Notes: generated from the letters alone by a model not told the origin. Positions 50,894-59,849 are shown, numbered from the stretch's first letter. The stretch: 64,000 nt of DNA from Streptomyces sp. LBL (GCF_029893585.1 NZ_JARXYX010000008.1:227773-291772), one strand, 5' to 3'. A program made the numbers and translations.

Positions 50894-51406
50894 TCAGCGG
50901 GTACGGTCGGCGACGATCCATTCCGCCAGGGCGAGCAGCGTGGCCTCCGCGCTGTCGGCCATGTGGTCGCGCAGCGCGATGACGTCCTCGCGTGTGGCGC
51001 CCAGGACCGGATCGGTGCGCAGCAGTTGCCAGGACTGCTCGACGATGCTGCCGGTGCCCTGCTCGCGGAAGTGCCAGCTCCAGCGCACGATGCCGTGATC
51101 GGCTCCGCCGACGACGAAGGCGAAGGCGAGGCCTGGATCGGCCTGCACCACCTCGGAGTGGGTGACCCATTCGCGCTGGTCCCGGCGGTTGAGGCCGCTG
51201 AACCGGGCGCCGACCCAGGGACCGTCGCCCGGCGCGTAGCTCACCTCGCTGGCGCTCGGGCTCCACCTCTCGATCAGTGATACGTCGCTGATGAGGCGGT
51301 AGACAGAGTCCGGCGTTGCGTCGGCCCAGCACCGCCGGGTGAAGGCGAAGGGAGTGAGGTCGAGCCCGGCAAGCGGATGCTGCGGGTCGAGGGTGGTGAT
51401 GCCCAT
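50894..51406 (-). CDS. SRPBCC-fold (polyketide cyclase/START-like) protein
   Basis: 170 residues. The AFTRRCWADATPDSVYRLISDVSLIERWSPSASEVSYAPGDGPWVGARFSGLNRRD pattern is the actinobacterial SRPBCC family with a hydrophobic ligand cavity. It binds or modifies a lipophilic small molecule; no catalytic residue can be assigned. GGGAGA lies 5 bases before the ATG. Divergent from the MmyB-type regulator, which may control it. Confidence 0.78.
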   Translation of the reverse strand: MGITTLDPQHPLAGLDLTPFAFTRRCWADATPDSVYRLISDVSLIERWSPSASEVSYAPGDGPWVGARFSGLNRRDQREWVTHSEVVQADPGLAFAFVVGGADHGIVRWSWHFREQGTGSIVEQSWQLLRTDPVLGATREDVIALRDHMADSAEATLLALAEWIVADRTR

Positions 51407-51537
51407 GAATTCTCCCGGAGGCGATGAAGAGGAATGCGGCCCATCCTGGAGACCGGGGCTGAGGAGAGCCAGACCCTGCGGATCACTACCCCAGCGGGGT
51501 CAGGCACGAATCGTCGGCGGGACGCACACTCGGATAC

Positions 51538-52434
51538 ATGAATAACCACGGGCACCTCGCCGACTTCCTTCAGGCACGCCGCGGCCAGCTGCGGCCCGAA
51601 GACGTCGGGCTGCAGACCTACGGCGAGCGGCGCCGGGTACCGGGGCTGCGCCGGGAGGAGCTCGCGATGCTCGCGGGCATCAGCGCGCCCTACTACACCC
51701 GCCTGGAGCAGGGCCAGTCACACAACGCCTCGCGCGAGGTGCTCGACGCCATCGCGAACGCCCTGCGACTGGATGACTCCGAGCGTGCCCATCTGCACGC
51801 CCTGGCCAATGCACCGAGACGCGGCCGGCCCGCGGGCCGGCCGCGTGCCGAACGCATACCCCGAGCAACCAGCGCTTTGCTGGCAGCCATCGAGGGCACA
51901 CCCGCCATCGTCATGGGCCGCCGCAGCGACGTCCTGGCCTGGAACCGTCAAGGTCACGGGCTGTTCGCCGGCCATCTCGATCTGGGCAGCCCCGACGAAC
52001 CGGGCCGACGGCCGAACATGGCCAGGCTGGTGTTCCTCGACGCACACACCCGTGACCTGTACACAGACTGGCCCGCGAAGGCCCGGGCCGTGGTGGGCAA
52101 CCTGCGTCTGACGGCCGGCCGATACCCCGATGATCCACTGCTGGCCGGACTGATCGGCGAGCTGACCATGGGCAGTCCGGAGTTCGCCACGATGTGGGCC
52201 GATCACCGGATCGTGGCCTGCGATGCCGCCGACTATGAGATGCGCCACCCGCTGGTCGGGACCCTGACTGTCACCCAGCAGACGCTGCAGAGCCCGCAAG
52301 GGAACGGCCCGGCCCTGGTGGTGGCCATAGCCGACCCCGGCTCCCCCTCCGCGACAGCCCTGAACCTGCTCGCCCACGCCACCGCATCGCAGGAGGCGAC
52401 CCGGCCGCGCCACGGCGCCGAAACCCGCACCTGA
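51538..52434 (+). CDS. XRE helix-turn-helix regulator with MmyB-like ligand domain
   Basis: 298 residues. N-terminal HTH_3/31: LADFLQARRGQLRPEDVGLQTYGERRRVPGLRREELAMLAGISAPYYTRLEQGQ. C-terminal MmyB-like PAS-related domain: GRRSDVLAWNRQGHGLFAGHLDLG, through MWADHRIV and HPLVGTLTVTQQTL. Proteins of this type bind fatty-acyl-like ligands and often repress a neighbouring oxidoreductase or hydrolase. A perfect 18-bp palindrome follows its stop codon before the next gene. Confidence 0.88.
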   Translation: MNNHGHLADFLQARRGQLRPEDVGLQTYGERRRVPGLRREELAMLAGISAPYYTRLEQGQSHNASREVLDAIANALRLDDSERAHLHALANAPRRGRPAGRPRAERIPRATSALLAAIEGTPAIVMGRRSDVLAWNRQGHGLFAGHLDLGSPDEPGRRPNMARLVFLDAHTRDLYTDWPAKARAVVGNLRLTAGRYPDDPLLAGLIGELTMGSPEFATMWADHRIVACDAADYEMRHPLVGTLTVTQQTLQSPQGNGPALVVAIADPGSPSATALNLLAHATASQEATRPRHGAETRT

Positions 52435-52474
52435 TCCTGCGCCCCTCCGTCGCCCGAGGGCGCCCGCGGCATGC

Positions 52475-52492
52475 CTAGTGCCGCGGCACTAG
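52475..52492. promoter_or_regulatory. Perfect 18-bp palindrome, candidate regulator operator
   Basis: CTAGTGCCGCGGCACTAG is fully self-complementary. It lies between the MmyB-type regulator and the secreted beta-propeller gene, 176 bases before that gene's start. The following spacer has a direct repeat of GATCGCGACCTCCGG (52561-52596 area). Confidence 0.7.
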
Positions 52493-52668
52493 CGGCCGCC
52501 GCGCCCCGCCACCGGACTGCCCCTGTCGCCGGACACTCCCACGCCCGCCGGTCGGCAGCACGATCGCGACCTCCGGCAGATCGCGACCTCCGGCCTCCCC
52601 CGAGGCGGCCCCCCTCGACCACGCCGCCGCACCGCGGCTACCGCATGCCCGAAAACAGTGAAGGAACC

Positions 52669-53640
52669 ATGTCCAAGCGAAGTATCAAGATCGCCATGTC
52701 GGCCGTATCGGTGGCCGCGGCCGCCCTTACGGCGGCTACGCCCGCCAACGCGCTGGCCGCCACAGGGCCACTGACAGATGTGCGGGTCGCCGCCCACTTC
52801 GACCTGTCCGCGGGCCAGCTGCCGGAGAACGTCACCCTGCTGCCCGACGGCACGGCAGACGTCACCTTCGCCGCCGGCCGCCAGGTGGCTCAGGTCAGCC
52901 CTGGCGGCGCGACGCGCATCCTGGCGACGCTGCCCGCACCCGCCGACGGCGGAGTAAACACACCGGTCCTCGGCTTCCCTCTGACCACCGGCATCGTCCA
53001 TACCTCGGACGGCACCGTGTACATGCTCTACGCGACCGGCACGGCCGACCTGACGGGGCTGTGGCGGATACGCCCCGGGCAGGACCCGGAGCGCATCGCC
53101 GCGCTGCCCGCCAACGGCCTGCCCAACGGGCTGGCACTGGATGAGCACAGCCAGCAGCTCTACGTCACCGACTCGGCGCTCGGCACCGTGTGGACCGTCC
53201 CCATCGGCGGCGGAACACCCACCGCCTGGTCCACCGCCCCCGAGCTCGCCTCGACCGGCTTCCTGGGAGCCAACGGCGCGAAAGTGCACGACGGCGCGCT
53301 GTGGGTGACCAACCTCGACCGGGGCACCCTGCTGCGCATTCCGATCCGCTCCGGAAACCGTGCGGGAACCCCGCAGGTCAAGGCATCAGGCCTGGCCGGG
53401 ATCGACGATTTCGCGTTCACCGGCCGCGGCGACGACGTCCTCGCCGCACTGAACGCCCCCAATACGGTCGTGCGCGTCCGGTCCGACGGCACCAGCACCA
53501 CCGTTCTGGATGCCAAAAACGGACTTCAGAACCCCACCTCCATCGCCCTGCGCGGCAATGACGTGTACGTGCTCAGCGCCGCCTACACCACGGCCACTGA
53601 CCCCAATCTGCTGCGCGCACGCCTGCACGGCGACCGGTAG
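52669..53640 (+). CDS. Secreted SMP-30/gluconolactonase-like beta-propeller protein
   Basis: 323 residues. Sec signal peptide (1-about 32: KRSIKIAMSAVSVAAAALTAATPANALA). The mature part is a six-bladed propeller by repeat pattern: GLPNGLALDEHSQQLYVTDSALGTVWTVPI and GANGAKVHDGALWVTNLDRGTLLRIPI. SMP-30-type metal-ligand Glu/Asn/Asp are plausible at PENV, NGLA and DDFA. Extracellular lactone or ester binding is possible. ATG at 52669 is preceded by GAAGGA. It sits 38 bases ahead of the metallo-beta-lactamase gene. Confidence 0.78.
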   Translation: MSKRSIKIAMSAVSVAAAALTAATPANALAATGPLTDVRVAAHFDLSAGQLPENVTLLPDGTADVTFAAGRQVAQVSPGGATRILATLPAPADGGVNTPVLGFPLTTGIVHTSDGTVYMLYATGTADLTGLWRIRPGQDPERIAALPANGLPNGLALDEHSQQLYVTDSALGTVWTVPIGGGTPTAWSTAPELASTGFLGANGAKVHDGALWVTNLDRGTLLRIPIRSGNRAGTPQVKASGLAGIDDFAFTGRGDDVLAALNAPNTVVRVRSDGTSTTVLDAKNGLQNPTSIALRGNDVYVLSAAYTTATDPNLLRARLHGDR

Positions 53641-53678
53641 GAACCAGCCCGGACGATACGAATAAAGGAGCACACATC

Positions 53679-54578
53679 GTGAGTGACATTACTCTCGGCG
53701 ACGTCGACGTGACCCGGGTCGAGGAGATGCACGGACCGGTCGGCATGGACCCGGAGACGTTCTTCCCCGGCTCGCCGAAGCAGCACTGGGACGCACACCG
53801 GTCCGCGCTCGTCCCGGACTTCCTCAGCGACGAGACCGGTATCTGTGAGGTGGCCGTGCAGACGTGGGTGCTGCGCAGCGAGGGCAAGACCGTCCTGATA
53901 GACACCGGGATCGGCAATCACAAGGAACGCCCCCACACACCGGCCTGGGACCACCTGGAGCTGGACTTCCTCGGCAACCTCCAGCGGGCCGGCGTGCACC
54001 CCGACGACGTCGACATCGTGGTCAACACCCACCTGCACGTCGACCACGTGGGATGGAACACCCACCTGGAGGGCCAGTCCTGGGTTCCGACCTTCCGCAA
54101 CGCCACGTACCTGATGCCCAAGGCCGACTTCGAGTTCTGGAACCCGGCCAACAACCCCAAGATCGCCGGCGGAGTCAACGAGAACGTCTTCGAGGACAGC
54201 GTCGCGCCCGTACACGCCGCCGGTCAGGTCCAGGTCTGGGAGTCGAGCCACCAGATCGACGCCAACCTCCGTCTACAGTCTGCACCCGGCCATACACCGG
54301 GATCGAGCGTCCTGATGCTGGACTCCGGCTCCGAACGCGCGGTCTTCGCCGGCGATCTGATGCACTCCCCCTTCCAGGTCATGCAGCCGGACCACAACAG
54401 CTGCTTCTGCGAGGACGCACAGGCCTCCCGCAAGACCCGGCACGAGATCCTCGGCTGGGCCGCCGACGCCAACGCGCTTGTCCTGCCTGCCCACTTCGCG
54501 GGACACGGCGCGCTGGAAGTGGAACGCAGCGGCGGCTCGTTCGGCATCAAGCGGTGGGCCTCGCTCGACCGACTCTGA
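53679..54578 (+). CDS. Metallo-beta-lactamase-fold hydrolase (lactonase-like)
   Basis: 299 residues. Metal-binding HxHxDH is intact as NTHLHVDHVGWN; further ligands are His in SAPGHTPGSSV, Asp in FAGDLMHSP, and His in LPAHFAGHG. The layout is close to quorum-sensing lactonases and related MBL hydrolases, so it may open a lactone or hydrolyse a thioester. GTG start after AAAGGAG. No signal peptide, so cytosolic. Downstream of the secreted propeller and upstream of an esterase. Confidence 0.88.
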   Translation: MSDITLGDVDVTRVEEMHGPVGMDPETFFPGSPKQHWDAHRSALVPDFLSDETGICEVAVQTWVLRSEGKTVLIDTGIGNHKERPHTPAWDHLELDFLGNLQRAGVHPDDVDIVVNTHLHVDHVGWNTHLEGQSWVPTFRNATYLMPKADFEFWNPANNPKIAGGVNENVFEDSVAPVHAAGQVQVWESSHQIDANLRLQSAPGHTPGSSVLMLDSGSERAVFAGDLMHSPFQVMQPDHNSCFCEDAQASRKTRHEILGWAADANALVLPAHFAGHGALEVERSGGSFGIKRWASLDRL

Positions 54579-54664
54579 CATCTGGTCGGTCCACAACCAT
54601 GGCCCCGGGGCCAAGCCCCGGGCCATGTGCCGTCGACGACACAACCGTAGACAAAGACAACGAG

Positions 54665-54715
54665 ATGTCGATCAAGGGCTGGGTCCCCTTCGCCCCGTAC
54701 ACCGATCAGGGCTGA
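54665..54715 (+). CDS. Possible 16-residue ORF
   Basis: ATG to TGA encodes MSIKGWVPFAPYTDQG between the MBL hydrolase and the carboxylesterase. There is no strong ribosome site. It could equally be the tail of a decayed gene; no homology is recognised. Confidence 0.25.
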   Translation: MSIKGWVPFAPYTDQG

Positions 54716-54736
54716 GACCCGCAGAAAGGCACCACT

Positions 54737-56227
54737 GTGAACCACCACCCCGACCCCGTTGTGACCACCGCGCAAGGAGGGGTCCGCGGCCTACGACAGG
54801 ACGACACCACCACCTTCCTGAACATCCCCTACGCCGCCCCGCCCCGCGGCGCCGGCCGGTTTGCGTCGCCGCAGCCGCATGAGTCCTGGGACGGCGTGCG
54901 GGACGCCACCGTGCCGGGACCCAACGCGCCGCAGTCCGAGCGCAAGCTCGGCACCGTGGACATGTCCCCCTACTTCGGCCCCGGTTGGAGCCAGGGGGAG
55001 GAGTACCTCACCGTCAATGTCTGGACGCCCGCCGCCGTGGACAGCGCTCTGCCCGTCATGGTGTTCGTCCACGGCGGCGGATTCGTCGCCGGATCGACGC
55101 GGTCCGCGCTGTACGACGGCTCCGGCTTCGCCCGCGACGGCGTCATCCTCGTCACCCTGAACTACCGGCTCGGCATCGCGGGATTCCTCGACATCCCTGG
55201 AGCGCCCGCCAACCGCGGCCTCCTCGACGTCGTCGCCGCGCTGCGCTGGGTGCGGGAGAACATCGCCGCCTTCGGCGGTGACCCGCGCAACGTCACGCTC
55301 TTCGGCCAGTCCGCCGGGGCAACCATCGTCGGCGGCGTGCTCGCCACCCCCGAGGCCGCGGGCCTCTTCCGCCGGGCGATCGTCCAAAGCGGCAGCGGCC
55401 GGGGGGCGTTCACGACAGAGCAGGCCGCCCGCGTCACCAAGGCCGCGGCGGAGGCGCTGGGCGTCGATCCCCATGTCGACGCCTTCACGGACGTCTCCGA
55501 CGAGCGCCTGGTCGAGGTCGCCAACCGGGTCGCGGGCATCGACCTGCGGACCGAGACGCACAGCGACCCGCTGATCGGACTCAGCCCCTTCAGCCTGGTC
55601 CTCGACACGCAGCCCGCCGAAGCCGTCTCCACCGGCCTCAGCGCCGACGTCGACCTGCTCATCGGGATCAACACCGAGGAGGCCAACCTCTATCTGGCCC
55701 CCGTGGGCAACTACGCCACCTCGACCGCGGCCGACGTCGACGCGGCAGCGGCCCGCTCGCACCCGAATCCGGCACGGCTCGTCGAGACGTACCGGAAGGC
55801 ACGCCCCAAGGCGTCCTTCGGTGAGCTGCGGTCCGCCATCATGGGCGACGCCGCGTTCGGCGCGGGCAGTTGGGCACTGGCCGGTGCCCATGCCGCCCAC
55901 CCCCAGTCCGAGACCTTCGGCTACGAGTTCGCGTGGCGCTCCCATGCCCTGAACGGAGAACTCGGCGCCACCCACGCGATGGAGCTCCCCTTCGTCTTCG
56001 ACGTCACGCATCTCCCCCAGTTGCACGGACCCAACGGCCTGCTCGGCCCCGACAAGCCCCCCGCGGATCTCGCCGCCCGAGTGCACGAGACGTGGGTCCG
56101 GTTCGCAAGGACCGGTAACCCCGGCTGGGACCCGTACGACAGCGAGCGCCGGGCCACGATGCACATCGACGCACAGTGGACCCAGGTCGACGACCCCCGT
56201 GACCAGGAACGCCAGGCCTGGAACTGA
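54737..56227 (+). CDS. Type-B carboxylesterase/lipase
   Basis: 496 residues, alpha/beta hydrolase. Nucleophile Ser in TLFGQSAGATIVGG; the oxyanion loop VFVHGGGFVAGS precedes it; acid Glu in INTEEANLY; catalytic His near GATHAMELPFVFDV. N-terminal FLNIPYAAPP is the family start. Cytosolic (no signal). GTG start after AAAGG. It ends the run of hydrolases in the island and would cleave carboxylic esters. Confidence 0.92.
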   Translation: MNHHPDPVVTTAQGGVRGLRQDDTTTFLNIPYAAPPRGAGRFASPQPHESWDGVRDATVPGPNAPQSERKLGTVDMSPYFGPGWSQGEEYLTVNVWTPAAVDSALPVMVFVHGGGFVAGSTRSALYDGSGFARDGVILVTLNYRLGIAGFLDIPGAPANRGLLDVVAALRWVRENIAAFGGDPRNVTLFGQSAGATIVGGVLATPEAAGLFRRAIVQSGSGRGAFTTEQAARVTKAAAEALGVDPHVDAFTDVSDERLVEVANRVAGIDLRTETHSDPLIGLSPFSLVLDTQPAEAVSTGLSADVDLLIGINTEEANLYLAPVGNYATSTAADVDAAAARSHPNPARLVETYRKARPKASFGELRSAIMGDAAFGAGSWALAGAHAAHPQSETFGYEFAWRSHALNGELGATHAMELPFVFDVTHLPQLHGPNGLLGPDKPPADLAARVHETWVRFARTGNPGWDPYDSERRATMHIDAQWTQVDDPRDQERQAWN

Positions 56228-56230
56228 CCT

Positions 56231-56566
56231 GCCGTACACAACACGTTCCTCCAGGACGCCGCGCTCGTCGCGGTGCGGAGCTGCGGCCCCGACATCGCGA
56301 GGATGCGAGCGGAGTACGAGACGCGCCGCGAGATCATGCTGACGGAACTCGCCGAGGTCCCGGGCCTCACGCCGAGTTACCCCGAAGGCGCGTTCTACCA
56401 GTTCCCGCGGTACGACGTCGATCTGCCGTCGGTCGAGGTCGTGTCGGCACTGCGCACGACATACGGGGTGACCGTGCGGCCGGGCGGCGAGTTCGGCGCG
56501 TCGCACCGCAGCGGTTCGTTCGCCGCGCTTCGCGCGTCTTTGATCCGTCCCGGACGCTCGGACCAG
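56231..56566 (+). pseudogene. C-terminal remnant of a PLP aminotransferase
   Basis: Reads VHNTFLQDAALVAV, then MRAEYETRREIMLTELAEVPGLTPSYPEGAFYQFPRYDV and LRTTYGVTVRPGGEFGASHRSGSF, the C-terminal domain of a fold-type I aminotransferase. The PLP-binding half is missing. It begins three bases after the carboxylesterase stop, marking the right-hand edge of the island. Confidence 0.75.
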
Positions 56567-56630
56567 CATCGCAGCACGGCTCAGCTGCGGAAACGCCCAG
56601 TGACCTGGCCGTCAGCCGGGCTGCGAAGCG

Positions 56631-57044
56631 TCAGCCGTCCTGCCGCGACTGCTCGTCGCCCGCACGCGCCTTCGCGCGCTGCTCATTGGCGTAGTTGAGA
56701 TAGTTGTAGACAGTGAAGCGGCTCACGCCGAGCGCGCTCGCCACGGTCTCCACGCCGTGCCGCACGGAGAAGGCGCCGCGCGCCTCCAGCATCCGTACGA
56801 CCTCCTGCTTGGCTTTGCGGTCCAGGTCCGCCAGGGGTTTGCCCTTCTTGCGCTCCATGGCGGCCAGGATGTGATCAAGGGAGTCTGCGAGCTGCGGCAG
56901 CCGTACGGCGACCGCCTCCGTCCCCTCCCAGGAGAGCACGACATCGTCGGGGCCGGCCTCGTCCGGCGGGAGCATCTCGCCGCCCATCGCGTCGATCAGC
57001 GGCTTCACGGCCGTGATGAAGGGCTCGTCCCCGGTGCCGGTCAC
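56631..57044 (-). CDS. DauR-like helix-turn-helix protein
   Basis: 137 residues. The C-terminal third is a clear DauR-type HTH: DRKAKQEVVRMLEARGAFSVRHGVETVASALGVSRFTVYNYLN. The N-terminal part (ITAVKPLIDAMGGEMLPPDEAGPDDVVLSWEGTEAVAVRLPQL) resembles the ligand half. GTG start overlaps the stop of the upstream gene by four bases (GTGA). In other Streptomyces a protein of this type borders the urate genes, so it may have been separated from uraD by the island. Effector unknown. Confidence 0.78.
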   Translation of the reverse strand: MTGTGDEPFITAVKPLIDAMGGEMLPPDEAGPDDVVLSWEGTEAVAVRLPQLADSLDHILAAMERKKGKPLADLDRKAKQEVVRMLEARGAFSVRHGVETVASALGVSRFTVYNYLNYANEQRAKARAGDEQSRQDG

Positions 57045-57322
57045 TTCCCGCCCTCCCCGGTCGTGCTCTGTCCGGCCGCACCCTCGCCGATCACATTGAG
57101 CTGGAGGGAGATCCGGGTGGCGCCGGACGTGAGGGTCCGGCGCAGCAGGTCGTCCACCACGGCGAGTACGGCGTCGGCACCGCCTTCCACCGTATTGCCG
57201 AACGGGCCGACGTCCACCGCGTCCAGGTCGGCCGCCTCGATGACCTCGCGGGCCACCAGCGCGTGCGCGGGTGCCTCGTCGAGGTCGAAGGGCTCGGTCG
57301 TGAACTCCACTCTCAATCGCAT
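57041..57322 (-). CDS. MTH1187/YkoF-like thiamine-binding-fold small protein
   Basis: 93 residues. VEFTTEPFDLD, DVGPFGNTVEGGADAVLAVVDDLL and ATRISLQLNVIGE follow the beta-alpha-beta pattern of the MTH1187 thiamine-binding family, whose conserved G-P-(M/F)-G-x-x-(I/V)-E-G is present as GPFGNTVEG. Translationally coupled to the DauR-like gene, so it may supply a ligand-sensing subunit. Function not established. Confidence 0.65.
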   Translation of the reverse strand: MRLRVEFTTEPFDLDEAPAHALVAREVIEAADLDAVDVGPFGNTVEGGADAVLAVVDDLLRRTLTSGATRISLQLNVIGEGAAGQSTTGEGGK

Positions 57323-57636
57323 GGTGCCCCCACAAAACGCCTCTGACCTGCATTCTTACCCAGATCGCCCACCGTGAGGGCATATCAGGGCACAACGGGT
57401 ACGCATCAGCCGACTGCTGCACGGCCCGCGATGCGCCCCAGCCCGATCACTTTCACCGGGACGGAGCCGCTTCGTCCGCCACGAGCCGACCCTAACCGAC
57501 CAGGGCATCTCTCCGCCCTACACGTTGCGCGTGCGGCCCGCCTCCGTGCGGGACGTGGAGTGCGGGACGTGGTGTGTCTGTGGCTGACGGCCATGACGGA
57601 GCCCTCCCGCTGTGTCCACGGTGTACGACGGCTCGG
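57323..57636. other. Intergenic stretch without a supported gene
   Basis: 314 bases between the thiamine-binding-like gene and the acyl-CoA synthetase stop codon. It should contain the promoter of the leftward gene pair; no palindrome or convincing promoter element could be named. Confidence 0.5.
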
Positions 57637-59307
57637 TTACCGGAAGTCCTCCTCGCGGTACTCGGCGTCCGAGCCGGCGGCTGTGGCCTCGCGCAGCTCG
57701 ATGCGGCGGATCTTGCCGGAGACGGTCTTGGGCAGGGGCGCGAACTCCAGGCGGCGGATGCGCTGGTAGGGCGCGAGGACGTCGCGGGAGTGCTCGAACA
57801 GCGCCTTCGCGGTATCGGGGCCGGGCTCCCAGCCCTCCGCCAGCACCACGTAGGCCTTCGGGACGGCGAGCCTCAGCTCGTCCGGCGCGGGCACGACGGC
57901 CGCCTCCGCCACCGCCTCGTGCTCCAGCAGCGCGCTCTCCAGCTCGAAGGGGCTGATCTTGTAGTCGGACGCCTTGAAGACGTCGTCGGCCCGGCCGACA
58001 TAGGTGATGTAGCCGTCGGCGTCCCGGGAACCGATGTCCCCGGTCCGGTAGAAGCCGCCGGCCATCGCCTCCGCCGTACGGTCGGCGTCGCCGTGGTAGG
58101 CGGTCATCAGGCCGACCGGTTTCGTCGACAGGTCGAGGGAGATCTCGCCCTCCGCCGCGCCGGGCGCGCCCGACACCGGGTCGAGGAGCTCCACCCGGTA
58201 GCCGGGACTCGGCCGTCCCATCGAGCCCGTCTTCAGAGGCTGGCCGGGGCTGTTGGAGACCTGAACCGCCGTCTCCGTCTGTCCGAAGCCGTCCCGGATC
58301 GTGACGCCCCAGCCGCGGCGGACCTGCTCGATGACCTCGGGGTTCAGTGGCTCGCCGGCCGCGACGGCCTCGCGCGGCGGGGTGCGCAGCTGGGTCAGGT
58401 CGGCCTGGATGAGCATCCGCCACACGGTCGGCGGGGCGCAGAACGTGGTCACGCCCGCGCGGTCCATCTCCGCCATCAGCCGGGCCGGGTCGAAGCGGGT
58501 GTAGTTGTGCAGGAAGACGGTCGCCTCCGCGTTCCACGGCGCGAACAGGTTGGACCAGGCATGCTTGGCCCAGCCCGGCGAGGAGATGTTCAGGTGTACG
58601 TCGCCGGGCTGGAGGCCGATCCAGTACATGGTCGCCAGGTGCCCGATCGGGTATGAGGCATGGGTGTGCTCGACGAGCTTGGGGCGGGCCGTCGTACCGG
58701 AGGTGAAGTACAGCATCAGCGGGTCGTCGGCCAGGGTCGGACCGTCGGGCAGGAACTCTGCGGAGGCGGTGTACGCGTCCTCGTACGGCTGCCAGCCCTC
58801 CGGTACGCCGCCGACGGCGGTGCGCGTGTAGTCGCCGGGCACCTCGTCGAACTTGGCGGCGTCCTCGGACCGGACCAGAACGTGCCGCACCTGCCCGCGC
58901 TCGACCCGGTCGCGCAGGTCGGCGGGGCCGAGCAGCGGGGTCGCCGGGATGACGACGGCCCGCAGCTTCATGGCGGCGAGCGCCGTCTCCCACAGCTCGG
59001 CCTGGTTGCCGAGCATGACGAGGATCCGGTCCCCGGCGCCGACCCCGCGCTCGCGCATCAGGGTGGCGACCTTGTCGGACCGCTCGGCCATCTCGGCGAA
59101 GGTGAGCCGGACCTCGGTGCCGTCCTCCTCGACGATGTGCAGGGCGGTCCGGTCGTTGCCGGCCGCGATCTCGTCGAACCAGTCGAGAGCCCAGTTGAAG
59201 TGCCGGGGGCGGGGCCAGACGAAGCCTTCAGAGGCCGTGGCGTAGTCCTCGCGGTGTTCCAGCAGGAAGTCCCGCGCGCTGCGGAAGAGCTCCGTCACGG
59301 TCGTCAT
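57637..59307 (-). CDS. AMP-forming acyl-CoA synthetase (benzoate/fatty-acid-CoA-ligase-like)
   Basis: 556 residues, ANL superfamily. P-loop LMLYFTSGTTARPKLVEHTHASY; A5 motif GFGQTETAVQVSN; hinge GFYRTGDIGSRDADGYITYVGRADDVFKASDYKISP; catalytic Lys in LPKTVSGKIRRIEL near the C-terminus. It adenylates a carboxylate and passes it to CoA. Lacks a signal or membrane segment. ATG at 59307. Divergent from a decayed LuxR gene that probably was its regulator. Confidence 0.92.
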   Translation of the reverse strand: MTTVTELFRSARDFLLEHREDYATASEGFVWPRPRHFNWALDWFDEIAAGNDRTALHIVEEDGTEVRLTFAEMAERSDKVATLMRERGVGAGDRILVMLGNQAELWETALAAMKLRAVVIPATPLLGPADLRDRVERGQVRHVLVRSEDAAKFDEVPGDYTRTAVGGVPEGWQPYEDAYTASAEFLPDGPTLADDPLMLYFTSGTTARPKLVEHTHASYPIGHLATMYWIGLQPGDVHLNISSPGWAKHAWSNLFAPWNAEATVFLHNYTRFDPARLMAEMDRAGVTTFCAPPTVWRMLIQADLTQLRTPPREAVAAGEPLNPEVIEQVRRGWGVTIRDGFGQTETAVQVSNSPGQPLKTGSMGRPSPGYRVELLDPVSGAPGAAEGEISLDLSTKPVGLMTAYHGDADRTAEAMAGGFYRTGDIGSRDADGYITYVGRADDVFKASDYKISPFELESALLEHEAVAEAAVVPAPDELRLAVPKAYVVLAEGWEPGPDTAKALFEHSRDVLAPYQRIRRLEFAPLPKTVSGKIRRIELREATAAGSDAEYREEDFR

Positions 59308-59421
59308 CTTTCCTCCTCTGTACCGGCACCATTGCCGGGCACGTCTCTACCATCGTCTAATCCGTGATGCAGGTCTCACTACCCCCGAACCGGGGGTGTG
59401 CTGCGGTGAAGGGGCGAGGAC

Positions 59422-59740
59422 GTGGCAGCAGAGGTGTCCTGGCGGGCGTCGCGACCGGTGTCGCAGGCCATGGAGATCCGCGGTGCGCTGGTGCGGCTGC
59501 GGCGCGCGACGGGGCTTCCGGTCGCGTTCGGCGGCCTGGTGGAGGCCGGCCGGTCCGGCGTGCGCATCAGCGAACTGCCGCCGGGCGACGAACGCGGTGG
59601 CCGCCGAAGGCATGGGGGTGACCGCCGAGACAGCGAAGGGGTATCTCCGGTCGGCGATGCGGAAGCTCGGTGCGGGCACCCGGGGCGAGGCGGTCGTCGT
59701 CGCACGTCGGGCAGGGTGGTTGCCGTGCCGGCCGCCCGGC
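59422..59740 (+). pseudogene. Decayed LuxR/GAF regulator
   Basis: The first frame begins MAAEVSWRASRPVSQAMEIRGALVRLRRATGLPVAFGGLVEAG and resembles the start of a GAF-LuxR regulator found beside this synthetase in related Streptomyces. After RISELPPGD the sequence jumps to the end of the LuxR helix-turn-helix (GVTAETAKGYLRSAMRKLGAGTRGEAVVVARRAGWLP) in another frame. The central GAF part is deleted and the frame is broken. Confidence 0.72.
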
Positions 59741-59765
59741 AGCGGCCGCTCGGTCATTCATGTCC

Positions 59766-59849
59766 GGGTGCGTTGATGCAGGTGCGTTGATGCGGGTGCG
59801 TTGATGCGGGTGCCTTGATCCGGGTGCGTTGATCCGGGTGCGTTGAATT
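59766..59849. repeat. 14-bp array GGGTGCGTTGATGC, six units
   Basis: Units begin at 59766, 59780, 59794, 59808, 59822 and 59836 with minor substitutions (TGCC, ATCC). Noncoding, 100 bases upstream of the LAL regulator. Confidence 0.9.
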
